NCBI GenBank assembly: GCA_018881555.1 | Contig: JACAXG010000034.1 | Coordinates: forward strand, 3,544,615 to 3,608,614 | Length of the DNA stretch: 64,000 nucleotides | Source: Amblyornis subalaris | Taxonomy: Eukaryota > Chordata > Aves > Passeriformes > Ptilonorhynchidae | Direction: 5' to 3' | In this document: piece by piece, positions 27,101 through 38,804 of the stretch | Position numbering within the stretch: position 1 is the stretch's first letter | How the letters are laid out: each line of letters starts with the position of its first letter | The notes under the pieces: model-generated | What the model was told of the DNA's origin: nothing | The model's input: only the letters and a program-made list of their open reading frames with translations | The model's database searches: none | Position numbers and translations under genes: made by a program

Positions 27101-27938
27101 AGTTTCATTTTTTAACACTGTTTTTGTATCTAAGTAAATGATCAGAGGGATGATAGACCCTCCATGCAGTGCAAAGTCATGTAAAGGAGTTCTGGACATG
27201 CCAGCACTGGGTTCATGATGATACAGCCCCAGGGCTCTCAGCACAGCAGGTTCTTAGCAGTGGTGGCTGCCCAGGATGCTGCTCATGTGATTCTGCTGCT
27301 TGTGAGCCTTTGCTGGACCAACATGTTTATGTGGCATTGCACTATCCTGACTGCCATTCATTTTGCCAGTGCTACATTTGGTGTGCAGCGTGTTGATAAT
27401 TTAAATGCGGTTCTCAAGNGGGTGTCAGGTGAGCAAAGACTTCAGGTTCATTTTCAAATGCNTTGCCTAAAGCTTAGAACTCCATTCAGTACACAACCGT
27501 TGCCTTTCCAAATGCACGTTACATAGCTGTACCTTATTTACCTTTTGTAAATATTTATCGTCTGACCTTGTTAGCGCAGGCTCTAAAATAAAATTCTGCC
27601 CTCGCTAAAACTCAGTTTTACTCTCCCCTTCCACAGTCTTCCCAAGTATTGATACTGCTGAAGTCCACAGCAGGATTCCTGCAGCCTTTGATATGGTATC
27701 TTTCTTGTTTGCAAGAAGACTTTTTAATTTTTTATTTGATACATATATTTCAAAAGTCACAGTTCAGATATGTAAACTGTACTTCTGGCATGTTGCAATA
27801 CAATTTAGAGTTTATCTAAGCTCTCTGACTTTGTTTCTGGTCGCAGACCATAACTCAGCAATTGCTATGAACTCGTAGCATTTTCTATGAACTCACTCAT
27901 ATTTCTGTTTGTCACCAAAAGTTTTCTTTTGTTTCCAG
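21157..27938 (+). other. DNER: DNER last intron (6.8 kb)
   Basis: GT-AG, phase 2. The acceptor follows a T-rich tract (ttttcttttgtttccag). Visible items are a pyrimidine-rich tract at about 22180-22210 ending in gacag (a possible decoy acceptor) and a short CA repeat at 25364-25376. Two single Ns fall near 27419 and 27462. No coding exon, RNA gene or intact mobile element is recognised. Confidence 0.85.
25364..25376. repeat. Short (CA)n microsatellite
   Basis: Thirteen bases of alternating CA in the last DNER intron. The short length suggests low mutability. Confidence 0.8.
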
Positions 27939-28050
27939 GTTTGGCAAGAAATCCCGACCTGCAATGTATGATGCAACCCCCATTGCTTATGAAGATTACA
28001 GCCCAGATGACAAACCTTTGGTTACACTGATTAAGACAAAAGATTTGTAA
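27939..28050 (+). CDS. DNER: DNER terminal coding exon: distal cytoplasmic tail and stop
   Basis: The exon enters in phase 2 (G completes Arg) and encodes 36 whole residues from FGKKSRPAMYD to VTLIKTKDL, ending in TAA at 28048-28050. The tail has several tyrosines (MYDATP, AYEDYSPDD) and ends in KTKDL. The ending matches mammalian DNER, with local differences such as DAT where human, from memory, has DVS. The six exons seen here total 953 coding nt, giving about 317 residues, close to the 317 C-terminal residues of a 737-residue human protein. There are therefore no large insertions or losses. Confidence 0.97.
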
Positions 28051-28702
28051 TCTAGTGTATCTTTTTTGGATTATTTTTCAAAAGGATGGGCTACTAACCT
28101 AATTTAAATATTTTTAAGAAGAAAGCATAAGTAATTTAAACCATTAGATGCTTCAGAATTTTCTGTAGAATATTTAAGAACCAATTTTCTGCAGCTTTTA
28201 GTTTGAAAAAATATTTTAAAACAGAATTTGTGAACTTCATGATTTACATTTTAATGTACCTTGAGCTCTATAAACTATAAGCTTATGATAGTGTGTGCTT
28301 TTTTCTTGGTAGACACTATTACTAAACCCAGATGAGTTTCTTGTGGTTGTTACAGAACAGAAAACAATAATTAACGAGGAGTTCTTTATGACATGTCAGT
28401 GCCAGCTTTCTCAGTAGAGGTAGGAAAAATGTGAAGCATAATATGATATATAATATATCCATTAATTAAAAAAGTCTAAAATGTTTGTGTTGTGAAAAAG
28501 AAACTAGTAAAAATTATTATTCCTAATCTGAATGAATTAGCTTTTGCCTTATTCCATGCATGGATAGATAACCTATTTCTCTATTATTTCCTGAAAGTTG
28601 CTAAAACATACTCCTGAGTTGATGTTTGACATTTTTGTAATAGTTATTCAGGCTAGGCCTTGTATAATAATTAAAGTGCCTCTTGAGGCAAAGTAAGGGC
28701 AT

Positions 28703-28768
28703 GATCCTTTAAACATTGAAATCAATGAGAGAACTTCCATTGACTTCAGTGGGCATGGGATTGGATCC
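28703..28768. repeat. Ancient interspersed element with inverted-repeat core
   Basis: The arms cattgaaatcaatga (28714-28728) and ccattgacttcagtg (28737-28751) are imperfect reverse complements with an 8-nt loop. The whole is bracketed by gatcc (28703) and ggatcc (28763). The pattern of a fold-back TTGACTTCAATGG-type sequence bounded by GGATC is one I recall as a very common old dispersed repeat in amniote genomes. I cannot name its family with certainty. It lies inside the DNER 3' UTR, so it would be transcribed and could fold into a hairpin. Confidence 0.55.
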
Positions 28769-29004
28769 TACAATTGGACTGAATCTATATTTTTCTTTAA
28801 AGGTTAAAGTTTTTTATATTGTGAGTAAACTAAGCATATGGTTTGAGTTGTTTGTTTCCTAAAGGTTGTTGATGTACAGTATTGTTTCATGAAATATTGT
28901 GTATTTCTCATAGTGCTTCTTATTTAGGATCAGTATGGGGTTTTTGTGGCTGTATTTGATCGCTTATGGGCGTCTTAAATTCTTGCTTATTTCAGAAAAT
29001 ACCG

Positions 29005-29010
29005 AATAAA
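29005..29010 (+). terminator. DNER: DNER polyadenylation signal AATAAA
   Basis: A canonical hexamer within accgaataaacg. A T/GT-rich downstream element (ctgtttctttgtttttcttc) begins about 20-25 nt later, as expected for a cleavage site near 29025-29035. Confidence 0.85.
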
Positions 29011-32000
29011 CGTTAACCAGTGAAGATTGCAGCTGTTTCTTTGTTTTTCTTCATTTCAAACTGAAGTGTTGTCTATAAATTTGAAAGGACATGAGCATAT
29101 GATGTGCTATAAATAATGCCAAAAGATATCCCAGCTGTTAATTTGAAAAGGGAAAAATGGTTTGTATTATCAAGGTAATCTCTCAAAAGTGACACAAATG
29201 CAGCTCCAGAGTGAAGGCACAGTCCTGGATGGTGGATATGCAGATTAGTAACACCATGCTGTGTTTGAATTACAGGAATGCCGAACGCTCCTCAGAAATC
29301 CAGAATACCTTTCCTGACGTCCTGTGTCTGCTACCATGGGCTTTCAACAATGTTGGTCCAAGACAATAATTATTAAAAAGAGATCTAAGGAGCTCAGATT
29401 CAAGTCGAAACCAGATTCATTGTTCAGGCACAGTTTTCTATGACAGAGGTTGTACATTTGCATCTTGTGACTGCCAGATGAGATTTTTTAATTGGTACAG
29501 TTTTTTGCTGCTGTTTTATTCCATATGTTGAAACTTTTATTAACTGTGATTCTTAGGAATATTGTGAGAACCCTTTAGAAAGAAAAGTCAAGAACAAGCT
29601 ATACCTTGTACCATTATTGGTAATTTGAGNAGAAAAGGGGCAAATGCATTGTTGTTGTAATTGATTTGTTAATTAGAGGAAAAGGAAATACTCATTCTTC
29701 AGCATTTTTGGCCTTTTCAGTCATAAAATATTGCCTTGCAAATCCATATAAAGTAGGGAAACAAGCAGCTCTGTTGTTCTAGGGAACATACATATTCATG
29801 GTCCATATTTTACAAGAGAGATGTTGCAGTGAGCAGCAGCCTTTCTGCATACAAATCANACCTTGGTAGCGATTCTGGACCAACCTATATTTCTCTCAAT
29901 TGACTGACCTGAAAGATAAGTAATTTGTGAGGAGCTATTTTCCTGTCGGCTTGCAGCCTCTAGCTTCTGTAAATCATCCTGTGCATCCTGTGAATTGTAT
30001 TCTGAAAATTACTTTGTCTCCTTCCAATTTATTTTATTGAACTCTGATGGCATGTTATGCATGCACTTGTGAGATATCTGAGGCACTGCACTGCCTGCCA
30101 GATGGAGCTGCCCTAAGACCTGGAGGGAACAAACCCATCTTGTGTTTTTATCCCAACTCTGAGTCTGCAAGAACAAGTTGGTTACTGTCTCCATACACCA
30201 GATCATGACCTGAGGATGTACATGAATGTGGACAAGGGACACTGGTTGTTTCATATCCTTTTCCCCAACCATACGAGGTTTGTCCTGTACAGGGAGCAAA
30301 TAGAGCTGGATAGGAAATACCACCTGCTGTTAGTATATTACACATGGTTTTTTGGTTTTGTCATTTTGGGTTTTTTTTCTGTAAATCATCCAGACGCAGA
30401 AAGGGATGATTGTATGTGCTCTTCCCCCAGCAATGGCCTAACAGCCTCCAGCTCCTCCTGCAGCCAGGGACAAGTCTCTGGTTGTCATTAACCTCCAGTA
30501 CTTGTGCACTTTCCGAGTCTGGTTGTTTTTTCATCCTCTTCCATCTGGAAATAGGAGAACATCTCACTGTTTTTCCCCCAGAAGCATGGACATCTATTCT
30601 TGCATGTTTCTTGGGGTGGGGTGAAGCTTGCCTTTACAGCTCGGAGTTGTGATACATGTGCTAACAGGAAAATGTCATCATTTACATGGATTCTGGATAG
30701 AGTCAGTCCAAAATGATGAAGACAGTGACCCTATCCATGTGGTTGGGCTAATTACAGTGTGACTTAACTACAAGGCCTGAGGGAACAGTTGAGGACAACA
30801 GCTAGAAAACACATGTTGACTAAAACCATACAAATTATCTCCATTAAAACCTGCAGATGTAAACCTAACTTTAGCTGAGAAAAATTAGACCATTGCCACA
30901 GCTTCAGCCTCTCCTTTTCTCTGGGAGGTGCTTTGGGAATCTGCATTCCTCCCGTATGGGCTCCAGACGTGACATCCTGCCAAACCCTCAGGGAAGAAGC
31001 CTCAGTCCCATACCAGGGCCAGTGTTCAGTAGCAGACCTTGAAGAAGCTGGCTCTCAATTCTCCCTCNCTCCAACACGCTTCATCTTCCAAAGACATGTT
31101 GAGAAATGATGTTGGGTGCAGGTAGCTCGAGAAGGAGACGAGGTCTCCATGCCAGCCACGTCAGCTGTGTCCCCAGCACATGCTCACTGCACGGTGCTGT
31201 GCCATGGGCTCCTCGCTGGGCTGAGGGGCCTTTCTGCAGCAGAATGCAGACTATCCATCCTCCCGGGAGATCTGGGAGCCCCGCTGTGCCCCTGTGCCGG
31301 GTGGGATGAGCACATGGCCGCAGTGGCACTGCCATGAGGGGGGCACTGCCGGCTGCATCCCTCACCCTCCTACTCCCCTGGGGAAGCAGGCAGAGGATGA
31401 AAGGCCTGGAGGTGCAGTCCTGACCTGGCTGAGCTGTGGCAACTCTGTCTTCAGTCCTCCAACCCTGTTCCTGTTAGTACATTAAACAATGGGCTCGGAG
31501 GAGACTCGTGGCCAGGGCTGGGGCGTTGGGAAGGCACATGTGGTCTGCGAGTGCTTGCAAGGAGACCTGAGGCAGCCCCTGCCCTGAATAACGCTGGGCA
31601 TTGTCAGTTGGGGCTGGGTAACATCAACCTGATTTTGCTGTTCTCCTGCCGCTGCAAATGTCGCCAAATGCTGCACTGGTGTGAGGGGAATGAGGGCTGA
31701 GAAGAGACTTCAGCTCTGTAAAGTGCATCCTCAAACAGCAGAAGTCTCTATCTGGTTAATGCCTTTGAAAACAATTGGATTTTAAAGACAATGTGATGTT
31801 TTGGGGGAAAGTGCTTGGTGTCTCTCTGCATCTAAAAGTAGAAAAGATCTGACCATAGGAGTAAACATTGCTTTTTTAGTGAAGTCTTGTGTGGTGAAAC
31901 TTCAATCACAGAATCGATGTTTTCATCTTGTCTCAGCCTAATTTCTGGAAACAGCATGGTTTTTCTCCAGCAGGGCTTTGTTGAGAAATGCCTGAGCAGT

Positions 32001-35000
32001 TACGACATTCCTGAAGATGCACAATTTCTTCTTTGATAGGAATAGATACCTGATGAGGAATAAACTCAACACCTCTGAATATTATTCTCTGTATGAATGG
32101 CTGAGAGGAATTGAAGAGCAACTCCTCACTTGTGTTGCCAGAGGGAACTTCCTTTCCCCTTCATGTGGTTAAATCCTGTGTCCAAAATTTCTCTGAGATT
32201 CCCTTCTCATGTTGCCCACAACCACCCAGCTTTTGCAGAGCAGACAGGCACATTGCACCAGATAGATACAAATCCAGCCTGTCCTCCCTTTGGGTGCCTC
32301 CAGCCTGGTTTCTGTNGGAAGTATTTGCTGTGTGACCAGCTTCGGGAACTTTTTTCTTTCACTACTGCCATGTTTTTAAGGTTCATGTGCTGCTCAGTAC
32401 CAGCCGGGCTGAAATTGCTATTTGTACTCTGCTCTTGTGTTCCTGACCTCACAGAGAGTGCAGAAGTACAGGCCTCCCATGGACCATGGAGGGCAGCTGA
32501 AAGCCAAATTATTTCAGGGAAGGGTTTAGTCTCTCATGCTATTCCCTGCTATGATAGTTCAAATAATGAGTGTATTATCAAGAGCTAATGAGTTCAGACA
32601 TGTTCCCTACATAAGAAATGGGAGTGTCAGGGCAGCCCAGTGTGTGCCCAAACCTTCTCTTCAAACTTGCTGAGAGAGATGTGCACCAGCTTATAGCTTT
32701 CAGANACCTTTTATATTATAACAAAATATAAACAAAATGCTTGTTTAAAATATATTTTCTCTCTCAGCATCCATTACCCTTAGGAAACACTCTGCATGAG
32801 CAGGGGAGCAGTGAGATAAGCAGGGAGCACAGAGCCTGTGCCAAACAAGAGACATGGAGCTGATCTGCTGTATGTCCTCCCTGCAAGTTTGTCTTCTGTC
32901 CCCTGAGACTTTGGCTGAGCATCTGCCAGAACACTGTAGTTGTGTGGGGTCAGGAGGGATGGCATAAGGCAAGTTTGAGACACTTTTATGTCCATCTTAA
33001 ACGTCTCATCAGGAAGATGAGACCAGACAGAGTCTGACGTCTGAGCAATCAGATCCTGCTGCTACCCGAGAATGCTGGAGATTGTTACAAAGATGGGCAG
33101 AGGGTGATGTGCTCTCAGCTCCTCCTCAGTCTGACGTGCTGGTCACCGGAGAGATGTCCCTCAGCAACCATCTTTGTACCTCTGGTGCAATTTCTGTGCT
33201 GCAGAATCCCCTCTGTAGGACCCACATGTGAACCCTTTATATCCTTTTTCCTCCTCGTATTTTGGAAGGGCTCCAAATAGGTGAAGGTGATTCCTTCTGA
33301 CAGGATGTGGGTCAACCAGTGAAAACAAACAAAACTTCAAAGCAGTTATGCCCCATCCAGCTTCATCTGGGCTCAGCTGGCTTCTTTTCTTCTACAGTGC
33401 AAAATGGATAACAAATATGACCTCTCTGAAAAAGTCAGCTTTCTCTGTTATTATGAATTCCAGTTTCAAAGCCTCTCTTTTAAGAAGTTTATGATAAGAT
33501 GATTATTGTAAATAAGCTTCCCCTTTAGCAAAGAATAAATCATCAAACAGGCTTTGTTTGGTGAGATCTTTGGCAAAGGAATGTAAATAAATAAGCGAAC
33601 TGAATAAACTTCTTTATCTGATGTGCTGAGCAGAAAAGGCAGCAAAGTTAATCATCTAGGAAAATAAGCTAGGCTGCTGTGCTTTCTTCAATAACAGACC
33701 AGACTAAGGGAAACAATCTGCTCTGTCTCACTGACCCTGGACTTTTTGCTAGCATCCCACGGACCAGGAGAGATCCTGTTTATCACTCTGGAAGCAATGC
33801 TAACTTCTCGAGGAGATGTCCTTCAGCCTAAATGTTTTGTTTCTTTTCCTGCGGACTGCTCTACTTCCTGTTAGAGGTAGGTCCTTGCAACAGACCAGAG
33901 ATCTCTTATGAAGTCAGCTGTGGCTTCTATTCCATCTCCTGGGATTAGAACGCACATGGACAATAATCTGAATCTGCAGTGTCCTAAACTTTGGACTCCA
34001 TTCATGTTTCCATATGAGCAAGTTTGCATGTGACTCTACATGGATCTCAGTCCAACACCACTCAAGGAAATGAGTGTGATTGTTCTGATTTACACCACAG
34101 TTTTTTATTGACTTATGGATTTGAAGTAATCTGAAGTAAATCTGCCTGGAATCTGAGCCTATAAACCAGATACAAGATGCATAAGGTAACAAAAATATGT
34201 GTAGCTTCTGCGGAAAAAGAAAACAGCCTAATGCAATTGAGATTATTTTGGCATGTAGGAGCTGCAATAGCAATTAGTTTGTCAGCAGAATACTGTGTTC
34301 TCACCCCCAGTCATAATGGTTGGATATGTGATCATTGCTGCTGCAATTTGCTCTCCTAGAAGCTTATTTTCTGTATTGTATTGGGACAGAGAGAGCACAA
34401 ACAACAGGTTCCAGTTATGATTCTTTCTCCCTGAGAACAGAAAAACATATGGGTAGGTTACAGAGACCAGAAAGCAGCATCAGCTTGCTAAAAAGGGTGT
34501 TTGTAGATCCCAGTGTATGGCAGTGATATTTATTCTACAGATCAGTCTGTGGTTGTTTGATTTGCTATGTTGCATCTGTCATGTGAAGAAGGCAACCAGC
34601 CAGTAAGTGTCAAGATGCAGAATAATTTATTTCAAGGATTTTGTACCTAAAATGTGCTGTCCACATCGTCTTATTTGTGGTCTGTACATGACACCAGTTC
34701 CTCCTATTAATTTAATTTGAACATATATTTCAGCTGTTTTCCATTTGTGTGGCATTTGCTAGAAAGGTCTGTCAAAATAAAACTGGCAGAATGTCATGTN
34801 AATAAGGACGGATCTGCTTTCGCATGTGCCTATTATGCCATTTCACTTTCATCTTGCCATGAATTTGAACTTGAGATTGTTCTACATAGAAAAGATGATG
34901 ACCAGTTATTTTTATCTCCAGTACTCAGCACTTTGCTTCCCCTCTTTCCCTGTGCCCTGTGTTGTCTGTGTGCGATAAGGACAAAGATGGGAGGNGATTT

Positions 35001-36667
35001 TTGCAGCGCTGAATTAGGTGTGGAGTTTATCAGTTTTCCTCTGTCTTTCACCCATTTCAGTTCCATGGAGAGAATATTTTACAATTCCATGGAGATACTT
35101 TAATCCCTGATAGCTTTGAAGGGTTATTTTACTTTAATGCATGTGAGATTTAAAATAAGGTAGTAAGCTAGCAGTATTGACAGACATGTCAGGTTTAAAT
35201 CAAAATGTCTCCCAGCTGTGATTTACCTAGTGATATATGTTGCTGAATTTTGAAAGATTTCATTTGGAATACATTATTCAATGGAATAGGTTATTGAATG
35301 GTAAATATGGTGATGCTTTTATAACATTTTAGAGTTTCATGCAATAAACTACAAAATATCTGTAAAAAATGGTAAATACTATGTAATTTTCCCTCACTTT
35401 AGGGGACTGCTATCTGCAGAGAAAACCAAAATTCCCTACAAAACTACTACCCTACCCTGGCATTTGGACTGGCACTATCCATGTTTTTCCAATTGCTTTT
35501 TAAGAAGCTCTGGTTTTGCATAAGCAATATAGTCATCTCTGTTCCCATATGGCAATACCTCTCAAGAAGGGCAGAAATTGTGGGCAGAGAACTATCAGAC
35601 TTCAAATTAACAGTTAAATGTGCTCTTCATTCAAAGCAACTCAGCCTTGAGATTTCTGAGAATTCATTGTCTCTCTCTTTTTCGTCCTTATGTTGTCTCT
35701 GATTTACATCCCTCTTCTTCAAACTTTAGTGTCAAGGGTGATTTATGAGTGCAATTTTCTGTGTAATATTATGTAGCAATAGTTGGCAAATCCTTTCCCT
35801 CAGCATGGGGATGTATTCTTCTTAGACACCAAAGAGGCACACAACCCTTAAATTTCTTTAAAAAGACAATTCTTTTTGAAAGGACAAATGCAAATCCCAT
35901 CTCATAATAATTCATCACATAATTACACATAGATATGTTACATGTACAAAAACTGCTCTGGCTACGTGGCATTGGCATTTAATGTGATGGATCCATCATG
36001 AGTCCCTCTGACTGCCACAGTCCAGCTGTGTAACTGATCTCTTGCTCTTCCCTTGAAATAATCTCCTGCACGGTGCTGAGCGAAGCCTGGGAGTCCAGCT
36101 GCGCTGCTGTGCTGGGGACTGCTCGGGATGAAATTTAAGCATGAGCTTAATGAAGGAATTTGGAGGTTTGTTAACTTTCTGTTAGGTATTTTTGCCTCTT
36201 TCAGAGCTGAAGTCATTTTACATGTTTATAAAGCTCCTTGAGTTGCAAGACTTAGTAAAATCTTGTGTGAAATGTTGATGGCATCAGCCTTACACCTTCG
36301 GTGAGGGCTCTGCATTCACTCTGGTTCCCAGAAACTTAGAAAGGACCCAAGTCCACTAAATTATTGTACNCAAGAGGGTGATTCTTATGCTTTTCTGGAT
36401 GATTTGTAAATCTCTATTTACAACCTTTATGGGTATTTGCCAGAAAATCAGTTCACATCCACCCAGCAACACACATGTTAAAAATCTACCCGATAATCAC
36501 TGCAGTGCCCAGATTAGGGACCAAGAAGGAGGCCATTCCCGTCTTACCTGTCTGCCTTTTCTTAACTGGGACTCGGGTGAATTGGAGTATGGTTTCATCC
36601 TTGAACTCTGCTCTGTTTCCTGTCTCATACATTTTATGCTCTAGAACTACTGCAGAGCAGGGAATAT

Positions 36668-36729
36668 GTGTCCCTTGTCCTACAGTGCTCTTGGTTTTGT
36701 GTCCCTTGTCCTACAGTGCTCTTGGTTTT
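36668..36729. repeat. Exact 31-bp tandem duplication (two copies)
   Basis: Copy 1 is 36668-36698 and copy 2 is 36699-36729. The unit begins gtgtcccttgtcctacagtg and the copies are identical. Identity suggests a recent local duplication. Confidence 0.9.
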
Positions 36730-38039
36730 CTGCACCTTCATGTGCTTGGCCATACTCAGCCATTAGGGTTTTACTGGTACCACTTGTTGGTTGTGGGGGA
36801 CAGTGAGTGCATTAAACAAATGGCACCAGTGCTGTTGCACACTCTGCCATGAACATCTCAGCAGTGTAATTTGAAAATTACCTGAGTTTAGCTCTTAAAC
36901 AATGTTTGTGTGCACAGTGGCTTCCAGGAGAATTTGGTTTGTTGTAGGAGTGGCTCTTTACATTCCCGTGCTCAAGTGGGGGAAGGAGAAACATCTCCTG
37001 GATTGCCACATAGCTGACCAGTCTCCTTAGGCCTATGAATAACTGCTGGGGACGTGTCACTGAAATAGGAAGTGTGGCTTCTAGTAACTTCCCATTTTAA
37101 TGGATAAACTTGAGTAGCTGGAATGGTGAAATCTAGATGACAGATTGCCAAATCTGCTTCTTGCTATAATGATGCTCTGTAAACAAAAGTTTTGATTTGA
37201 GACTGTTGAAAGTCTCTTTTCTTGGTAAAATGTCTTATTCTGAGGGAATATCCAGTGCATATAAAATTGCCCACAGTATTATTTTTCACTTATCGTTCTT
37301 CATTCATTTTTTAAATTTCATTCTCTTTAGTGCTCACTCTAAAAACAGCTTATCTGTATAGACATGATTCTTCTCTTGCTTATGTTGTTAAAAATCAGAA
37401 GTAATTTAGATTAAATTCACTGAATCACATCTGTGCAACTCAGGAAAGTGTCATGATCAGGAGCTATGGAGATGTCATGGACTTAGCTCAGTGTAAAACT
37501 GGTGTAAGGGTCATCAGGATCTCTGTACAGATTTGTGGAGGTACATATTTCTTTTTGTCACAGACAAGTATTTAATAATCCTTAAGGGTAATTGACAAAT
37601 AAAGACAATACAGTCAAACGTGCACAAGGCTGACGGGGTCTTGTTTCAAGTATTTCTGGACTAGGAGAGAACAAATGTGTAAGCATCTGGCACGTGTCAA
37701 CCCAAATTTTCTGCCCTTCATTTTCTGCTGCTTACAAGATTAAGTGGTGCATTAAGAGCTGGACTTGAGCTTCTCTGGGTTTGTTAATGTAAGATTTGCT
37801 GTTGGAGGCTGCCTGGGAAATATCACTGTTCCTGCGAGGAGGTGTCTGGCCAGCAGCTGTGTCAGTGGTGACGCGGTGAGAGCATTCCCTGGGGACGTGA
37901 CGATTTATCCTCCTGCCCCATCTCCCTGTCCCTTTCTCTGCTCACCCTGCATGTCATCACTGCCCCCTCACCCCTCTGTGCTGTGCCTTCCTCAGGCTCC
38001 GAGCCTCGGGTTTTCCCCCTTCTGCATCCTTGCTGCCTC

Positions 38040-38600
38040 TCCGCTCAGAGCTGCCGCTTCCTCTCCGGGGATCCTGCACTTGGCCCCCTGTGCCCGGGAT
38101 TGCTCCCCCTCACCTGGCACCACAGCCGGAGACTGGTGACTGCCAGAATTTCTCCCTGCGTCTGCCCTGCCTCTCTCCCGTCCTCACGCCAGGGCTGCTG
38201 CTGTCTCTCGCCCGGGGGCTGGTGACCACATCCTCCCTTCTGCTCTCTCCAGACGCTTTTCTCGCCGCCTCCGCGGCCCAGATTCGATGGCCTGAATTCC
38301 CCGCAGCCCCGCTCTTCCTGCCGGCTGGCACCCGGCCGCCGGGGCACGGAGCCAAGGGGCCGCCTGCGCCCGGGGAGACGCTGCCGCTCAGCCCCCGCAG
38401 CACGGCCACGGCCAAACCCCACACACTCGTCCTTTCTTCCCTGGTGCTGGGTAGGAGAAAATGGGCATGGTCGGTACTGACCTGAAGGGCTTGGCGTCTC
38501 CAAAAGATGAACTTCGTGTTTGCTGGGAGGCTGACAACCCTTCCTCCCTCGCTCACCCGGGCTCCTGCGGGGGCGATGGAGGGGCTGCCTGGCAGAGGTG
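38040..38600. promoter_or_regulatory. Orphan CpG island about 5 kb upstream of PID1
   Basis: The block is rich in C+G and in undepleted CpG, about 35-40 CpGs by eye in 560 bp, densest at 38240-38420. The DNA on both sides is CpG-poor. Open frames occur in several registers (199 codons minus, 151 plus), as expected of CpG-rich DNA, and none is a family I recognise. Such islands usually mark promoters. Possible donors near 38450 (gctgg/gtagga) and 38598 (ggcagag/gtgacg) would suit a + strand transcript. It could be an alternative PID1 promoter, a long noncoding RNA promoter or an enhancer. Confidence 0.55.
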
Positions 38601-38756
38601 ACGGGGATATTAAGAATAAAACTTGCTTGTCCTTTTAGTATCATATATTTTGTCCTTCACAGAAGTGATGTGTCTTTTTAAATCTATGCAAGACGTTTGC
38701 ACCCATCTCCCTTCTGCACTTGTTGACCTGCTATGGCTTTGGTGTTTTATTTTCAG

Positions 38757-38804
38757 TGTTGCTCCGAGCAGGACCGGTACAGTGCCAGCATGAAGGAAGG
38801 AGAA
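38757..38804 (+). other. Candidate 48-nt exon with strong splice sites
   Basis: A pyrimidine-rich acceptor (ggtgttttattttcag) precedes 38757, with a branch-like ttgac about 35 nt upstream. The segment ends in GGAGAA followed by a good donor, gtaaga. It is 48 nt, a multiple of three, and one frame is open as CCSEQDRYSASMKEGE. It lies about 160 nt past the orphan CpG island. I recognise no family in the peptide. It may be an exon of an unannotated transcript or an upstream PID1 exon, or chance. Confidence 0.35.

Larger units (their letters stand above)
28051..29028 (+). other. DNER: DNER 3' untranslated region
   Basis: This AT-rich segment between the TAA stop and the AATAAA hexamer at 29005-29010 is about 0.98 kb, consistent with my recollection of a 3' UTR of roughly this size in mammals. 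An upstream ATTAAA at 28670-28675 could give a shorter form ending near 28690. An ancient inverted-repeat element lies at 28703-28768. The end coordinate is estimated as about 18 nt past the hexamer; no transcript data were available. Confidence 0.75.

Noticed and set aside
31906..31925. tcacagaatcgatg resembling a CR1-type end
   Set aside because: Match is too short and has no continuing homology.
32130..32588. 152-codon plus-strand open frame in the intergenic region
   Set aside because: No recognisable domain; overlapping frames on both strands, an ambiguous base inside, and no promoter or splice context.
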